Assembly (NCBI GenBank): GCA_947505055.1
Contig: CANNLO010000007.1
Location: forward strand, 1 to 40,783
DNA: 40,783 nucleotides
Direction: 5' to 3'
Source of the DNA: Methylococcaceae bacterium
Lineage (GTDB): Bacteria > Pseudomonadota > Gammaproteobacteria > Methylococcales > Methylomonadaceae
Under the pieces are notes generated by a model, which saw only the letters and a list, made by a program, of their open reading frames with translations, did not search any database and had not been told where the DNA came from. A program made the translations under genes and the position numbers. Positions 8,339-19,482 of the stretch are shown here, one piece after another (within the stretch, counting starts at the first letter, position 1; each line of letters begins with the position of its first letter).

Positions 8339-9784
8339 ATGAAACAGTCCTTAAATCTTCGCCTGGGCCAACAGCTCTCCATGACGCCGCAATTGCAGCA
8401 GGCGATCAAGTTGCTGCAAATGTCGACCTTAGAGTTGCAGCAGGAAATTCAGCAAGCTCTTGAGTCCAATATGATGCTGGAAGTCAATGAGGAAGAAAGT
8501 ACAGTTAATGAGGCTGAAATAACGCCAGAGAAAAAAGTCGATAACGCGGATTTGTTGACCAGCCAGGGCTCGCAAACCGACATGCCGGACGAATTGCCCA
8601 TTGATTCTTCGTGGGATGATGTTTATGAATACGCTATGGAGTCTGGCTCCCATTCGGACGAGACGGTTGAATTTGAATCTCAACGCTGCAAATCTTCAAC
8701 TTTGCTGGATCATTTATTATGGCAAGTCGAGTTGACGTCTTTTTCAGACCGGGATAATGCTATTGCAATGGCCATTATTGATTCAATCAATCCCGATGGT
8801 TATCTGAGCAGTAGCCCTGAAGATATTTTTCATGGCCTGCAAAGCCAGCTGGATGATCTGGAGTTCGATGAAGTTAACGCAGTATTGCATCGCATACAAA
8901 ACCTTGATCCAGCCGGTGTTGCCGCCATTGATTTACAAGATTGTTTACGGTTGCAATTACTTCAATTGCCGGAAAGTACGCCTTATAAACAAAAAGCTCT
9001 GCTGCTGGTAACACGCTATCTTGATATGCTGGCTACGCATGATCAATCCAAGCTGATGCGTAAACTGGATTTGACCGACCGCCAACTGGATGAGGTCGTG
9101 GCTCTGATAAGAACCCTAGACCCTAAACCCGGTGCGCAGATTCAGGATTCTGATTCGGAATATGTTATTCCTGATGTCTACGTCAGCAAACAAAATAATG
9201 TCTGGCAAGTCAGTTTGAATCCGGATATTGCGCCTAAATTGCGCATCAATCCCTTTTATTCAGGCATGATAAAGCGGGCTGATAACAGCAAAGATAATGT
9301 CTGCATGAAAGATCATTTGCAGGAAGCGCGCTGGTTTATTAAAAGTCTGCACAGCCGTAATGATACTTTATTGCGGGTTGCACGATGCATCGTGTCAAAG
9401 CAAACCGGATTCCTGGAGAATGGTTCGATAGCCATGAAGTCAATGGTATTGAGAGATATTGCCGAGGAACTTGAGTTGCACGAATCCACTATCTCCAGGG
9501 TAACAACGCAAAAATATATGCACACGCCCAACGGAATTGTCGAGTTCAAGTATTTCTTTTCCAGTCACGTTTCAACCGAAGGAGGCGGTGAGTGCTCATC
9601 AACGGCGATCAGAGCGTTCATTAAAGAACTTATTAGTAATGAAAATCTGGCAAAACCGTTAAGTGATAGTAAAATAGCCGAGTTATTAAAAGAAAAGGGC
9701 ATAAATGTTGCTCGAAGAACTATCGCCAAATATCGGGAAGCTATGCTCATTTCATCATCAAGTCAGCGCAAGCGTCTTTTATAG
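8339..9784 (+). CDS. rpoN: RNA polymerase sigma-54 factor RpoN
   Basis: Alternative sigma factor that needs AAA+ activators and reads -24/-12 promoters, classically for nitrogen and flagellar genes. The 481-residue protein has region I (MKQSLNLRLGQQLSMTPQLQ onward, Q/L-rich, about 1-50), an acidic region II (about 50-120, rich in Glu/Asp), a core-binding region III (about 120-300), the helix-turn-helix region (RDIAEELELHESTISRVT, about 379-396), the FFSS segment, and the RpoN box VARRTIAKYR near the C-terminus. All regions are intact. It lies between lptB and hpf as in many proteobacteria. Confidence 0.98.
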   Translation: MKQSLNLRLGQQLSMTPQLQQAIKLLQMSTLELQQEIQQALESNMMLEVNEEESTVNEAEITPEKKVDNADLLTSQGSQTDMPDELPIDSSWDDVYEYAMESGSHSDETVEFESQRCKSSTLLDHLLWQVELTSFSDRDNAIAMAIIDSINPDGYLSSSPEDIFHGLQSQLDDLEFDEVNAVLHRIQNLDPAGVAAIDLQDCLRLQLLQLPESTPYKQKALLLVTRYLDMLATHDQSKLMRKLDLTDRQLDEVVALIRTLDPKPGAQIQDSDSEYVIPDVYVSKQNNVWQVSLNPDIAPKLRINPFYSGMIKRADNSKDNVCMKDHLQEARWFIKSLHSRNDTLLRVARCIVSKQTGFLENGSIAMKSMVLRDIAEELELHESTISRVTTQKYMHTPNGIVEFKYFFSSHVSTEGGGECSSTAIRAFIKELISNENLAKPLSDSKIAELLKEKGINVARRTIAKYREAMLISSSSQRKRLL

Positions 9785-9842
9785 CGCTAGCCGATCCCCA
9801 TAACAAACAAACCAATCTCATAATATAAAGGAGTTTTATCAC

Positions 9843-10133
9843 ATGCAAGTTATCGTAACAGGTCATCATTTAGAAGTAACCGAAGCCTTAAAAGCTCACA
9901 TTGACTCGAAATTTGAAAAATTAGCACGTCATTTCGACAATGTTACTGATGTACACGTCATTTTAAGCGTGGAAAAATTAATTCAAAAAGCTGAAGCAAC
10001 CCTGCAATTAAGCGGCGCCAAACTGTTTGCCGAAGATCATCAAGAAGACATGTATGCCGCTATCGATGCGATGGTAGACAAGCTTGATCGTCAAATCACC
10101 AAACACAAAGAAAAAACCTCACAACATAGATAA
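9843..10133 (+). CDS. hpf: Ribosome hibernation promoting factor (short HPF/RaiA family)
   Basis: Small protein that binds the 30S decoding region and helps form inactive 100S ribosomes in slow growth. The 96-residue beta-alpha-beta-beta-beta-alpha product starts MQVIVTGHHLEVTEALKAHI, continues KLARHFDNVTDVHVILSVEK and ends with DMYAAIDAMVDKLDRQITKHKEK, which is the short-HPF form without the dimerisation tail. A strong ribosome binding site (AAGGAG at 9828-9833) precedes the ATG. It is downstream of rpoN as in Enterobacteria; ptsN, usually next, is absent here. Confidence 0.96.
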   Translation: MQVIVTGHHLEVTEALKAHIDSKFEKLARHFDNVTDVHVILSVEKLIQKAEATLQLSGAKLFAEDHQEDMYAAIDAMVDKLDRQITKHKEKTSQHR

Positions 10134-10143
10134 GCAGGAGCAA

Positions 10144-10192
10144 GGTTAAAGGGGCAAGGTGACAGGCGTTTTAATACCTTGATCCTTTAACC
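10144..10192 (+). repeat. Intergenic inverted repeat between hpf and rapZ
   Basis: GGTTAAAGG (10144-10152) pairs with CCTTTAACC (10184-10192), and AAGGT (10156-10160) with ACCTT (10176-10180), around a 15-nt loop with a 3x3 internal loop. There is no U-run, so a terminator is unlikely; it may be an mRNA processing or stability element, or a decayed repeat. It ends 14 nt before the rapZ start. Confidence 0.7.
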
Positions 10193-10206
10193 CTGGACCT
10201 GATTTT

Positions 10207-11064
10207 ATGAAACTAATCATCGTCAGCGGACTTTCCGGTTCGGGTAAAAGTATCGCACTGGATACACTGGAAGATTGCGGTTATTACTGCATCGATAATT
10301 TACCGGTGACCTTGCTGGAAAATTTCATAAATCATGTCATGCTGGTCGATCAGAAGACCTATGCCAAAACTGCTATAGGTATTGATGCCAGAAACCAGTG
10401 CGAAAGCCTGGTCAATTTTTCAGAAAACCTGCAGTTGATTCGTAACAAGCAGATTGATTGTGAAATCATCTTCATGCAGGCCGAAGAATCGACTTTATTA
10501 AAGCGTTATAGCGAAACCCGGCGTCGCCATCCCTTGACGGATTTAAATGTACCGTTAAGAGAAGCGCTAAAAATAGAAAGGGAGATGTTAACGCCAATAG
10601 CCCGGCACGCCAGCGTGGTTATTGATACCAGTCGCACCCATTATCATCAATTGCGCGAGCTGATTAAGGACCAGATTGGCGAACGGGATGCGCAGCATAT
10701 TTCCTTGCAATTTCAATCTTTTGGTTTCAAACATGGCGTTCCGCTGGATGCCGATTTTGTATTTGATGCCCGCAGTTTACCCAATCCCTATTGGATGCCA
10801 GAATTACGCGGCTTGACGGGTAAAGACCAGCCTGTTATTGACTTTCTTAATCAACAAGAACATGTTGCAGAACTTTTTATTGATGTAGCCGGATTTTTAG
10901 GTCGCTGGATACCCCGATTTGAAGCAGAAGGGCGCAGTTATTTAACGGTAGCCATCGGCTGTACAGGCGGACAGCATCGTTCGGTCTACTTGGTGGACGC
11001 TTTGGCCAACCAATTCAAAGACTTTTCTTCAAATGTCATCGTCCGTCATCGGGAATTGCAGTAA
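10207..11064 (+). CDS. rapZ: RNase adapter protein RapZ
   Basis: P-loop protein that in E. coli directs RNase E to the sRNA GlmZ and senses glucosamine 6-phosphate, tuning cell-envelope precursor supply. The 285-residue product has Walker A GLSGSGKS (about 8-15), the DNLP segment (about 31-34), ETRRRHPL, Walker-B-like VVIDTSR, and the C-terminal RNA/metabolite domain with FGFKHGVPLDADFVFDARSLPNPYW and GCTGGQHRSVYL. Length matches the family. It is the last gene of the kdsD-rapZ run; the glmY/glmZ sRNAs are not visible here, so the E. coli role is only an analogy. Confidence 0.96.
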   Translation: MKLIIVSGLSGSGKSIALDTLEDCGYYCIDNLPVTLLENFINHVMLVDQKTYAKTAIGIDARNQCESLVNFSENLQLIRNKQIDCEIIFMQAEESTLLKRYSETRRRHPLTDLNVPLREALKIEREMLTPIARHASVVIDTSRTHYHQLRELIKDQIGERDAQHISLQFQSFGFKHGVPLDADFVFDARSLPNPYWMPELRGLTGKDQPVIDFLNQQEHVAELFIDVAGFLGRWIPRFEAEGRSYLTVAIGCTGGQHRSVYLVDALANQFKDFSSNVIVRHRELQ

Positions 11065-11208
11065 GTTTTTTATTCTAATCAGGATAGCTAAATTTAGAAT
11101 ATAGCGGCATTAACAGCTGCCAGTAATTACAAATACCGGCAAACTTTGTGTGTCGATCAAAAAACAGGCATTTTTTGATGAGCTTTAGATTTGTATGGTG
11201 GAACTATA

Positions 11209-11241
11209 CAGGTTGGACAGCGAACTAAGCAATCCAACCTG
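11209..11241. repeat. REP-like hairpin downstream of rapZ
   Basis: CAGGTTGGA (11209-11217) and TCCAACCTG (11233-11241) form a perfect 9-bp stem around a 15-nt loop containing AGCGAACTAAGC. The GGTTGGA...TCCAACC pattern resembles REP/RAYT-type palindromes common in proteobacterial intergenic DNA. A short T-rich stretch follows on the plus strand, so it may also end rapZ transcription, and it lies between convergent genes. The rest of the 184-bp gap shows nothing else. Confidence 0.65.
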
Positions 11242-11248
11242 CATGGTT

Positions 11249-11446
11249 TTATTTCAAAGATAGCGTTTCTGCACGGCCTATCATTTCAATGTTTAACTTG
11301 TCTTCTTTACCCAGCCAACCAATGGCGCGTTGAACGTCATTTCTACTGAGACCAGTATCAGTCGTAACTTTATTGACACTTGAAGGTCCGTTTTTATCCA
11401 AATAATGCCAGACTGTTCCTGCTGCTTCGCTAATTGCATTAATCAT
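11249..11446 (-). CDS. Small winged-helix DNA-binding-like protein
   Basis: A 65-residue protein of the short winged helix-turn-helix type (DUF2582-like). MINAISEAAGTVWHYLDKNG forms the first helix, PSSVNKVTTDTGLSRNDVQRAIGWLGKEDKL the helix-turn-helix, and NIEMIGRAETLSLK the wing. The ATG at 11446 is chosen because AAAGGTG precedes it by about 6 nt; the GTG three codons upstream would lie inside that ribosome binding site. It is downstream of minE on the same strand, 36 nt after the minE stop, so it may be read through from the min operon. Its DNA target is unknown. Confidence 0.8.
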   Translation of the reverse strand: MINAISEAAGTVWHYLDKNGPSSVNKVTTDTGLSRNDVQRAIGWLGKEDKLNIEMIGRAETLSLK

Positions 11447-11482
11447 AGTGATCACCTTTAGTTAGTAGTTAGTTTTGTTGCG

Positions 11483-11749
11483 TTAAAAAGTCTTAGATTG
11501 ATGCTCAGGCAACACGATATTAAGCTCCAGTGTTTCCTGAGTATCGTTTTGTTCAAAATTAACGGATATCGCGTCTTGGTCTACGTTAATATATTTTCGG
11601 ATAACTTCCAGTAATTCTTTTTGCAATTGAGGCAGGTAAGAAGGTTGATTTCTGGAACTGCGCTCGTGTGCAACCAGAATTTGCAGTCTTTCCTTTGCAA
11701 GTGATGCCGAACTTGCTTTAGATATTCTAAAATAATCCAGTAAGCTCAT
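11483..11749 (-). CDS. minE: Cell division topological specificity factor MinE
   Basis: Stimulates MinD ATPase and drives the pole-to-pole oscillation that keeps FtsZ at midcell. The 88 residues show the membrane-targeting N-terminus (MSLLDYFRISKASSASLAKERLQILVAHERS), the MinD-activating helix in KERLQILVAHER, and the C-terminal topological specificity domain (LLEVIRKYINVDQDAISVNF). The ATG overlaps the minD stop by 1 nt. Confidence 0.97.
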   Translation of the reverse strand: MSLLDYFRISKASSASLAKERLQILVAHERSSRNQPSYLPQLQKELLEVIRKYINVDQDAISVNFEQNDTQETLELNIVLPEHQSKTF

Positions 11750-12558
11750 TATTTACCCCCGAAAAACATCCCAAATAGACCTTTTTTCTCATCAATAAAC
11801 CGATGAGGTCTTTCTTCGCCTAAATAACGGGCAACGATATCGGCATACGCTTGACCCGCATCGCTTTTTTCGTCAAGAATTACGGGCATACCGGAGTTTG
11901 AGGCATTCAATACCGATTTTGATTCCGGAATGACACCCAACAAATGCAAAGATAAAATCTCCTGAACATCATCTACACTCAGCATTTCGCCTAATTTAAC
12001 TCTGTCTGGCGAGTAGCGTGACAACAACAGGTATTCGCGAATGGGCTCTTCGTTTTGCTCTGCCCGGCGCGACTTGCTCGATAAGATACCCAGCATGCGA
12101 TCCGAGTCACGCACTGAAGAGACTTCGGGGTTGGTTACAATAAACGCGTCATCGGCAAAATACATCGCCAAATGCGCACCTTTTTCAATCCCGGCAGGTG
12201 AATCACAGACGATATATTTAAAGTCCTTTTTTAATTCGTCTAAAATTTTGCCGACACCTTCCTGACTCAGCGCGTCTTTATCGCGAGTTTGCGAAGCAGG
12301 CAAGATGTAAAGCAGATTGCAGTTTTTATCACGAATCAAAGCTTGGTTAAGCGTTGCTTCACCGTTAATGACATTAACAAAATCATAGACCACACGGCGC
12401 TCACAGCCCATGATTAAATCCAGGTTACGCAAACCCACATCAAAATCGATCACAGCTGTTTTATGCCCTTTTTTTGCAAGCCCCATGGCTATGGCAGCGC
12501 TGGTGGTAGTTTTGCCAACGCCACCTTTACCTGATGTTACGACTATAATTCGTGCCAC
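11749..12558 (-). CDS. minD: Septum site-determining protein MinD
   Basis: Membrane-bound ATPase that recruits MinC to the membrane away from midcell. The deviant Walker A (GKGGVGKTT) sits at about residues 9-17; also present are DFDVGLRNLDL, the Walker B region CDSPAGIEKGA, and a C-terminal amphipathic membrane helix (EKKGLFGMFFGGK). I choose the GTG at 12558, giving the standard ARIIVVTSGKGGVGKTT start; a frame opening two codons earlier at TTG lacks proper spacing to the AGAGG site. Length 269 residues is normal. It follows minC by 26 nt and overlaps minE by 1 nt. Confidence 0.97.
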   Translation of the reverse strand: MARIIVVTSGKGGVGKTTTSAAIAMGLAKKGHKTAVIDFDVGLRNLDLIMGCERRVVYDFVNVINGEATLNQALIRDKNCNLLYILPASQTRDKDALSQEGVGKILDELKKDFKYIVCDSPAGIEKGAHLAMYFADDAFIVTNPEVSSVRDSDRMLGILSSKSRRAEQNEEPIREYLLLSRYSPDRVKLGEMLSVDDVQEILSLHLLGVIPESKSVLNASNSGMPVILDEKSDAGQAYADIVARYLGEERPHRFIDEKKGLFGMFFGGK

Positions 12559-12584
12559 ACACAACCTCTCAAAATTGATTTAAA

Positions 12585-13316
12585 TTAAATGTCTTTAATA
12601 ACTAAAGTATGGTTTTGCAAATAGATTTGTACGGGTTGGTGAAGAACGGTTCCGTTTAAATCTTCGCTTATTTTGTAGTTTCCGGCAATCGAAATAAGTT
12701 CAGCCTGCAAATCGGAACAGAAAATGCGCGCCTCCGTGTTGCCTTGCACTCCCGCTAAAGCCCGTCCCCTTAGCGATCCGTATACATGAATATTACCCTC
12801 CGCCATAATTTCAGCACCGGCACTTACCTGCGCCAAAATGACCAAATCACCGACCGCATATATTCTTTGACCTGAACGAACGGGGTGGGTAATCATAGTG
12901 GTGGGAGCGGGAACTGCTGATTCAGAAATAACTGGAGCGGGGACTGGCTGGGGAGGTTGTTGTTTTTGTTCGGGAGCTACGACAGTAACATGATGACTGG
13001 TATGAACAGGGACGCCAAGCTTTAAAGCTTGTAGATTCTGTTCTGTGCTGCCTTTGCGGATTCCGATAGGCAATAAACCCAGAGCCCTTATCGTACCGAT
13101 GAGTTTGGTAACATTGATGTCAAGTTCATTTTTATTCAGCTCCTGAACGTCAAGCACCAAAGGCGAATTTTTAAAAAACTCCGGCGCCAGATGGATTTTT
13201 TCCTTCAACTGCTGCTCGATAGCAATCATGTCGTTACTTACCAAAACCAAAACTGGCACGGAAAAGGTGCTGCTTTTGAATTCAAGTATCGTGTCTTTTT
13301 GAGCGTCTATTGACAT
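12585..13316 (-). CDS. minC: Septum site-determining protein MinC
   Basis: Inhibitor of FtsZ polymerisation, recruited by MinD. The 243-residue protein has the N-terminal FtsZ-inhibiting domain (about 1-105: LEFKSSTFSVPVLVL, APEFFKNSPLVLDVQ, LGLLPIGIRKG), a proline-rich linker (about 115-145, KQQPPQPVPAPV), and the C-terminal beta-helix (about 146-243) with RSGQRIYAVGDLVILAQVS, GNIHVYGSLRGRALAGVQGN and ARIFCSDLQAELISIAGNY, the MinD-binding and dimer surface. First gene of minCDE. Its promoter must lie in the gap upstream. Confidence 0.97.
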   Translation of the reverse strand: MSIDAQKDTILEFKSSTFSVPVLVLVSNDMIAIEQQLKEKIHLAPEFFKNSPLVLDVQELNKNELDINVTKLIGTIRALGLLPIGIRKGSTEQNLQALKLGVPVHTSHHVTVVAPEQKQQPPQPVPAPVISESAVPAPTTMITHPVRSGQRIYAVGDLVILAQVSAGAEIMAEGNIHVYGSLRGRALAGVQGNTEARIFCSDLQAELISIAGNYKISEDLNGTVLHQPVQIYLQNHTLVIKDI

Positions 13317-13626
13317 CCGTTAAATCTGCTTAGCCAAGAATGAAGCTGATTCTAACATTGCTGACAAAAAAAATCATGTTTACAGTGCAGCTTAGCGGGT
13401 TTTTTACTGCTGCGAGCAAATCAGCCCTCAAATAATTTTAAGCATTTGATGATGCCTGGATATTACCCCGAGACTCACTGAGTAGCTTTACCTAGCCTCC
13501 AATAAGATATTAAAAAGACTCAGGTTTATCAAAACCATTTGTTTTATATGGTGTTTATAGCATTAGCTCTACGCTTTAGGCTTGCAATCCGCTGCATTAT
13601 CCTTTAACTTAGTTTATATCCGTAAA
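13317..13626. other. Divergent intergenic region between minC and the thiC riboswitch
   Basis: About 310 bp without a credible gene. It must carry the promoters of minCDE (leftward) and thiC (rightward). TTGCAA near 13579 with AT-rich sequence about 17 bp on is a possible thiC promoter but matches the consensus poorly, so no boxes are assigned. No strong hairpin was seen. Confidence 0.5.
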
Positions 13627-15650
<2,024 letters not shown>

Positions 15651-15665
15651 ATAAAAGACCAGGCG

Positions 15666-15710
15666 AAAGACAAAAGACGAAAAGCCATTGCAAGTTTCGT
15701 CTTTGTCTTT
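15666..15710 (+). terminator. Long hairpin after thiC, probable terminator
   Basis: AAAGACAAAAGACGAAA (15666-15682) pairs with TTTCGTCTTTGTCTTT (15695-15710), with one bulged A and a 12-nt loop. It starts 15 nt after the thiC stop; the U-rich right arm and following CTTC make termination plausible, though there is no clean U-run after it. Its core decamer AAAGACGAAA recurs at 21856-21865. Confidence 0.6.
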
Positions 15711-15742
15711 CTTCAATAAGTTGAATTTTATTGGGCAAAAAG

Positions 15743-16204
15743 ATGAATGCATATCAGCATATTTTACTGGCCATGGATTACTCTGAACATGGCGACACAG
15801 TTGCCCAAAAAGCAAAGGCGCTAGCCGCAAAATATCAGGCCAAACTCAGTATTATTCATGTACTGGATAATATTTCCATGCCCGACACCACTTACGGAAC
15901 AATCATCCCTCTGGACAAAGATTCCGCTTATCCACTGCTGGAAACTGAAAAAATCCGCCTAAGGGCGCTTTGTGACCGATTGGACATTCCCGATATTAAC
16001 CGTTGGATGGTCTGGGGTACACCTAAGCAAGAAATTGTTCAGCTCGCAGAACAGCAGCAGGTTGATTTAATAGTCGTCGGCTCTCACGGCCGGCACGGTT
16101 TATCTCTGCTATTAGGCTCAACTGCAAATAGCGTTCTGCATCATGCCAAATGCGATGTAATGGCTGTTCGGTTGCTTAATGACTCGTTTTTTGAGAAGCT
16201 ATAA
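15743..16204 (+). CDS. Universal stress protein (UspA family)
   Basis: A 153-residue ATP-binding-type universal stress protein. It begins MNAYQHILLAMDYSEHG with the conserved Asp of the first strand, has KYQAKLSIIHVLDN, and ends with the nucleotide-binding signature VVGSHGRHGLSLLLGSTANSV followed by HHAKCDVMAVRL, the G2xG9xG(S/T)N pattern of the ATP-binding subgroup. ATG 15743 is chosen over a TTG four codons upstream. Neither start has a strong ribosome binding site. The gene stands alone between thiC and a chemoreceptor gene; the physiological trigger is unknown. Confidence 0.92.
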   Translation: MNAYQHILLAMDYSEHGDTVAQKAKALAAKYQAKLSIIHVLDNISMPDTTYGTIIPLDKDSAYPLLETEKIRLRALCDRLDIPDINRWMVWGTPKQEIVQLAEQQQVDLIVVGSHGRHGLSLLLGSTANSVLHHAKCDVMAVRLLNDSFFEKL

Positions 16205-16319
16205 ATTCCCTGCAAAAGCTAGGTTAGTATTACATACGACCACTCCCTGAAAATGATGAGCTGGTTCTAATCTATTCTTGACGCAAAACAATTTTAAAAT
16301 CATCACTTAAGAGATTAGC

Positions 16320-19300
16320 ATGTCCAATAATATTGCATTCACGGCGAGTCTAAGATCCAAGTTAATACTAATGGCGACCATACCGGCTCTGGCTTTACTC
16401 TATTTTGCCGGCTCGGGAGCACTGGAAAGGCAGATCATCGCCAATGAGATGATTAAGCTGGAAGCGCTGGTTAATGTTTCTGTAAAGATTGGCGCGTTAG
16501 TTCATGAAATGCAGAAAGAACGAGGCATGAGCGCTTCTTTCATCGGCAGTAAGGGCGTTAAATTCGCTGATGAATTACCCATTCAACGAACCAAAACCGA
16601 CAAGACATTTGTAACGCTGAAAGAGACACTTAAGAATTTTGACCCTGTCAATTACAGCGAGGGACTAAAGAACCTGTTAAGCACTGCGGCTTCTAATTTA
16701 GGTGAACTCGTTACAAAACGGGAGATTATCAGCGCGCTCGGCATGGAAGGCTCCCAGTCTAGCGCCTATTACACCAAAACAATCAGCTCCTTGCTCGACA
16801 TACCGGCTCAAGTTTCCACGCTTAGCAGTCACAGTGATATTTCCCGTTTGGCTTCTTCCTATTCTAGCTTACTAAGATCCAAGGAGCGCGCCGGTATGGA
16901 GCGGGCTTTACTGACTACAGTATTTGCCACAGACCAGTTTACGCCTGAAACCCTGAGTCGCTTCTTAAAAAACCTTTCAGCCCAGGATGTCTACCTGGAC
17001 ATGTTTTTTGCTTATGCTTTGGACAGCCAAAAACAGTTTTATAATACCAAGGTGTCCGGCGCCGACATTGATGAAGTTGAGCGGATTAAGAAGTCCGCCA
17101 TTGAAAAAGGCAATCAGCCGGGAATAGGCATTGATCCTGCGCATTGGTTCAAAACCGCTACAGCGAAAATTGATCTGCTCAAGGGAGTTGAAGATAAACT
17201 CTCCAGTGATCTTTTAGAGGCTACCCAGAAATTAAAGAGCAATGCCCGTCGCATGGAAATAATTTTCGGCGCCTTAACTATCCTATCGGTACTGATTACC
17301 GCCGCCTTAACCTTCTTTATCAGCAGAGGACTTTTACGTTCGATCAGTACGCTTCAAAACGTCGCCAGCGCTATTGCCAATGGTGATTTAACCTCCCGTA
17401 TCGATACCACGCAAAAAGATGAACTAGGTGAGCTGTTTCGGTCTATGAGCACCATGCAACAACAGTTACTGGAACGTATAACCAACGATCGCAAGGAACA
17501 TGATGAATCCCTGCGCATCAAAATTGCTTTGGACGGCATTACCTCCAACGTGATGGTGGCCGACAATCAACGCAATATTATTTATTTAAACCCCGCAGCG
17601 CTGGCTATGATGCAACACGCCGAATCCGATATTCGCAAGGTGATGCCCACGTTTGTCGCCAATAAACTTTTGGGCGGAAACATGGATATATTCCACAAGA
17701 AACCGGCTCATCAGCAACAAATATTGACAGACCTCAAGTCGACTTTCCGTAGCGAGATTCACATAGGCGTCCGCACTTTTCACTTAATCGTCAACCCGAT
17801 CAGCAATGAACAGGGACTGCGCATCGGCTCAGTAGTTGAATGGAAAGATAGAACTGCCGAAGTAGCGATTGAGCAAGAAGTCGCTCAAGTGGTTAGTGGC
17901 GCCGTACTGGGTGATTTTACGCAGAGGATCGGCGAACAGGATAAAGACGGCTTCCTTCTGCAATTAGCCCAGGGCGTTAATGAACTCATGGAAACCAGTT
18001 CTATGGGCCTGAATGAAGTGGTGCGGGTGCTCGGTGCCTTGTCTCAAGGAGACTTAACCGAAACTATTACTAATGAATACTCGGGTACTTTTGGCCGGCT
18101 CAAAATGGATTCAAATTCCACCGTAGAAAAACTCAAAGAAATTGTCAGTCAAATTCAGGACGCATCGATTGCCATTAATACCGCTGCGAAAGAAATTGCC
18201 TCAGGTAATAATGACCTTTCGCATCGCACCGAAGAACAGGCCGCCAGTCTGGAACAAACCGCTGCCAGCATGGAAGAATTAACCTCTACCGTACAAGCTA
18301 ATAGTCAGAATGCGAAACACGCTAATCAACTGGCGATAGGTGCAACTGATATTGCCGGTAAAGGGGTTAAAGTTGTGGGACAGGTAGTCTCAACAATGGA
18401 GGACATTAATGACTCTTCGCGCAAAGTCGTTGACATTATTTCGGTGATTGATGACATTGCGTTTCAAACCAATATTCTTGCGCTTAATGCGGCTGTAGAA
18501 GCAGCAAGAGCGGGCGAACAAGGTCGAGGTTTTGCGGTAGTAGCGGTCGAGGTAAGAAGTCTGGCACAACGCGCTACCGCTGCCGCCGCCGAAATCAAAG
18601 GTCTGATCGGCGATTCGGTAGAAAAAGTCCAGGACGGCACCAAACTGGTTGCGCAGGCAGGAAAAACCATGGAAGAAATAGTCAGTGCCATTCGTGGCGT
18701 AACCGTCATTATGTCAGAAATCAGTTCTGCCTCTATGGAGCAAACTTCCGGCATTGAGCAGGTCAATCAGGCCATTGGTCAAATGGACGACGTGACGCAA
18801 CAAAATGCGGCTTTAGTCGAGCAAGCAGCTGCCGCCGCCGAATCACTGGAAGAACAAACGCAAACCTTGGCAGAGACGGTAGCACACTTTAAGCTGGAAT
18901 CCGGTTCAAGTAGCTTTAGTGGTTCTTTTAATACGTCTAATCACAACGCCAGTCAAAGCACCAAGACAAATGAAGCAGCCAAGAAAGCTTCAAATAAAAC
19001 CGATATTGACCTGGAAATGGCTCAGCAAAAACATGGCGAGTGGAAAGTAAAGCTGCGCAGAGCCATTTCAAAACATGAGTCAATGGATGTTAAAACCATT
19101 GCCAGAGACGATTGTTGTGATTTCGGCAAATGGCTACACGGTGACGGTAAAATAAAGCTCGGGCATCAAACTAGTTTTTCTGAGTGCCTTTCAAGGCACG
19201 CGGCCTTTCATATAGAAGCAGGGAAAGTCGCCGAGGTAATCAATGCTCAACGGTATAAAGATGCTGAAGCCATGTTGGGTGCTGGAACGCCCTACACTTC

Positions 19301-19409
19301 AGCCTCAAACCAAGTGGGAATTGCAATTATGCGCTTGAAACAAGATGTTATTGCATCTTCAGGTACCGCGCCAAAATCGCTTGCCAATGATCAGTGGGAA
19401 GAATTTTAG
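16320..19409 (+). CDS. Methyl-accepting chemotaxis protein with NIT, HAMP, PAS and CZB domains
   Basis: A 1029-residue chemoreceptor that controls CheA activity from an environmental signal. Order: TM1 (about 14-31); a long periplasmic NIT (nitrate/nitrite-sensing) domain (about 38-310) with the P-box [21 protein letters not shown]2 (about 314-335); HAMP (about 336-390); PAS-like domain (about 400-510); a second HAMP-like linker (about 525-615); the signalling coiled coil with tip [20 protein letters not shown] (about 715-735); a CZB zinc-binding domain (about 900-1000) with [22 protein letters not shown] and RHAAFH providing His/Cys ligands. The last residues WEEF match the CheR/CheB-docking pentapeptide pattern (xWxxF). 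No che or flagellar genes are adjacent. NIT specificity is family knowledge, not shown here. Confidence 0.94.
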   Translation: MSNNIAFTASLRSKLILMATIPALALLYFAGSGALERQIIANEMIKLEALVNVSVKIGALVHEMQKERGMSASFIGSKGVKFADELPIQRTKTDKTFVTLKETLKNFDPVNYSEGLKNLLSTAASNLGELVTKREIISALGMEGSQSSAYYTKTISSLLDIPAQVSTLSSHSDISRLASSYSSLLRSKERAGMERALLTTVFATDQFTPETLSRFLKNLSAQDVYLDMFFAYALDSQKQFYNTKVSGADIDEVERIKKSAIEKGNQPGIGIDPAHWFKTATAKIDLLKGVEDKLSSDLLEATQKLKSNARRMEIIFGALTILSVLITAALTFFISRGLLRSISTLQNVASAIANGDLTSRIDTTQKDELGELFRSMSTMQQQLLERITNDRKEHDESLRIKIALDGITSNVMVADNQRNIIYLNPAALAMMQHAESDIRKVMPTFVANKLLGGNMDIFHKKPAHQQQILTDLKSTFRSEIHIGVRTFHLIVNPISNEQGLRIGSVVEWKDRTAEVAIEQEVAQVVSGAVLGDFTQRIGEQDKDGFLLQLAQGVNELMETSSMGLNEVVRVLGALSQGDLTETITNEYSGTFGRLKMDSNSTVEKLKEIVSQIQDASIAINTAAKEIASGNNDLSHRTEEQAASLEQTAASMEELTSTVQANSQNAKHANQLAIGATDIAGKGVKVVGQVVSTMEDINDSSRKVVDIISVIDDIAFQTNILALNAAVEAARAGEQGRGFAVVAVEVRSLAQRATAAAAEIKGLIGDSVEKVQDGTKLVAQAGKTMEEIVSAIRGVTVIMSEISSASMEQTSGIEQVNQAIGQMDDVTQQNAALVEQAAAAAESLEEQTQTLAETVAHFKLESGSSSFSGSFNTSNHNASQSTKTNEAAKKASNKTDIDLEMAQQKHGEWKVKLRRAISKHESMDVKTIARDDCCDFGKWLHGDGKIKLGHQTSFSECLSRHAAFHIEAGKVAEVINAQRYKDAEAMLGAGTPYTSASNQVGIAIMRLKQDVIASSGTAPKSLANDQWEEF

Positions 19410-19422
19410 TTAATGCCTTGTT

Positions 19423-19459
19423 ACGATAGACATAAAGAAATAATCTTTATGTCTATCGT
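19423..19459. terminator. Perfect 16-bp hairpin between the convergent chemoreceptor and mazG genes
   Basis: ACGATAGACATAAAGA (19423-19438) pairs perfectly with TCTTTATGTCTATCGT (19444-19459) around a 5-nt loop AATAA. It starts 13 nt after the chemoreceptor stop and 23 nt from the mazG stop, so it probably terminates both. No U-run follows on either strand, making the stem the main element. Confidence 0.75.
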
Positions 19460-19482
19460 GTTAACAATTAAGTCGACATGAT

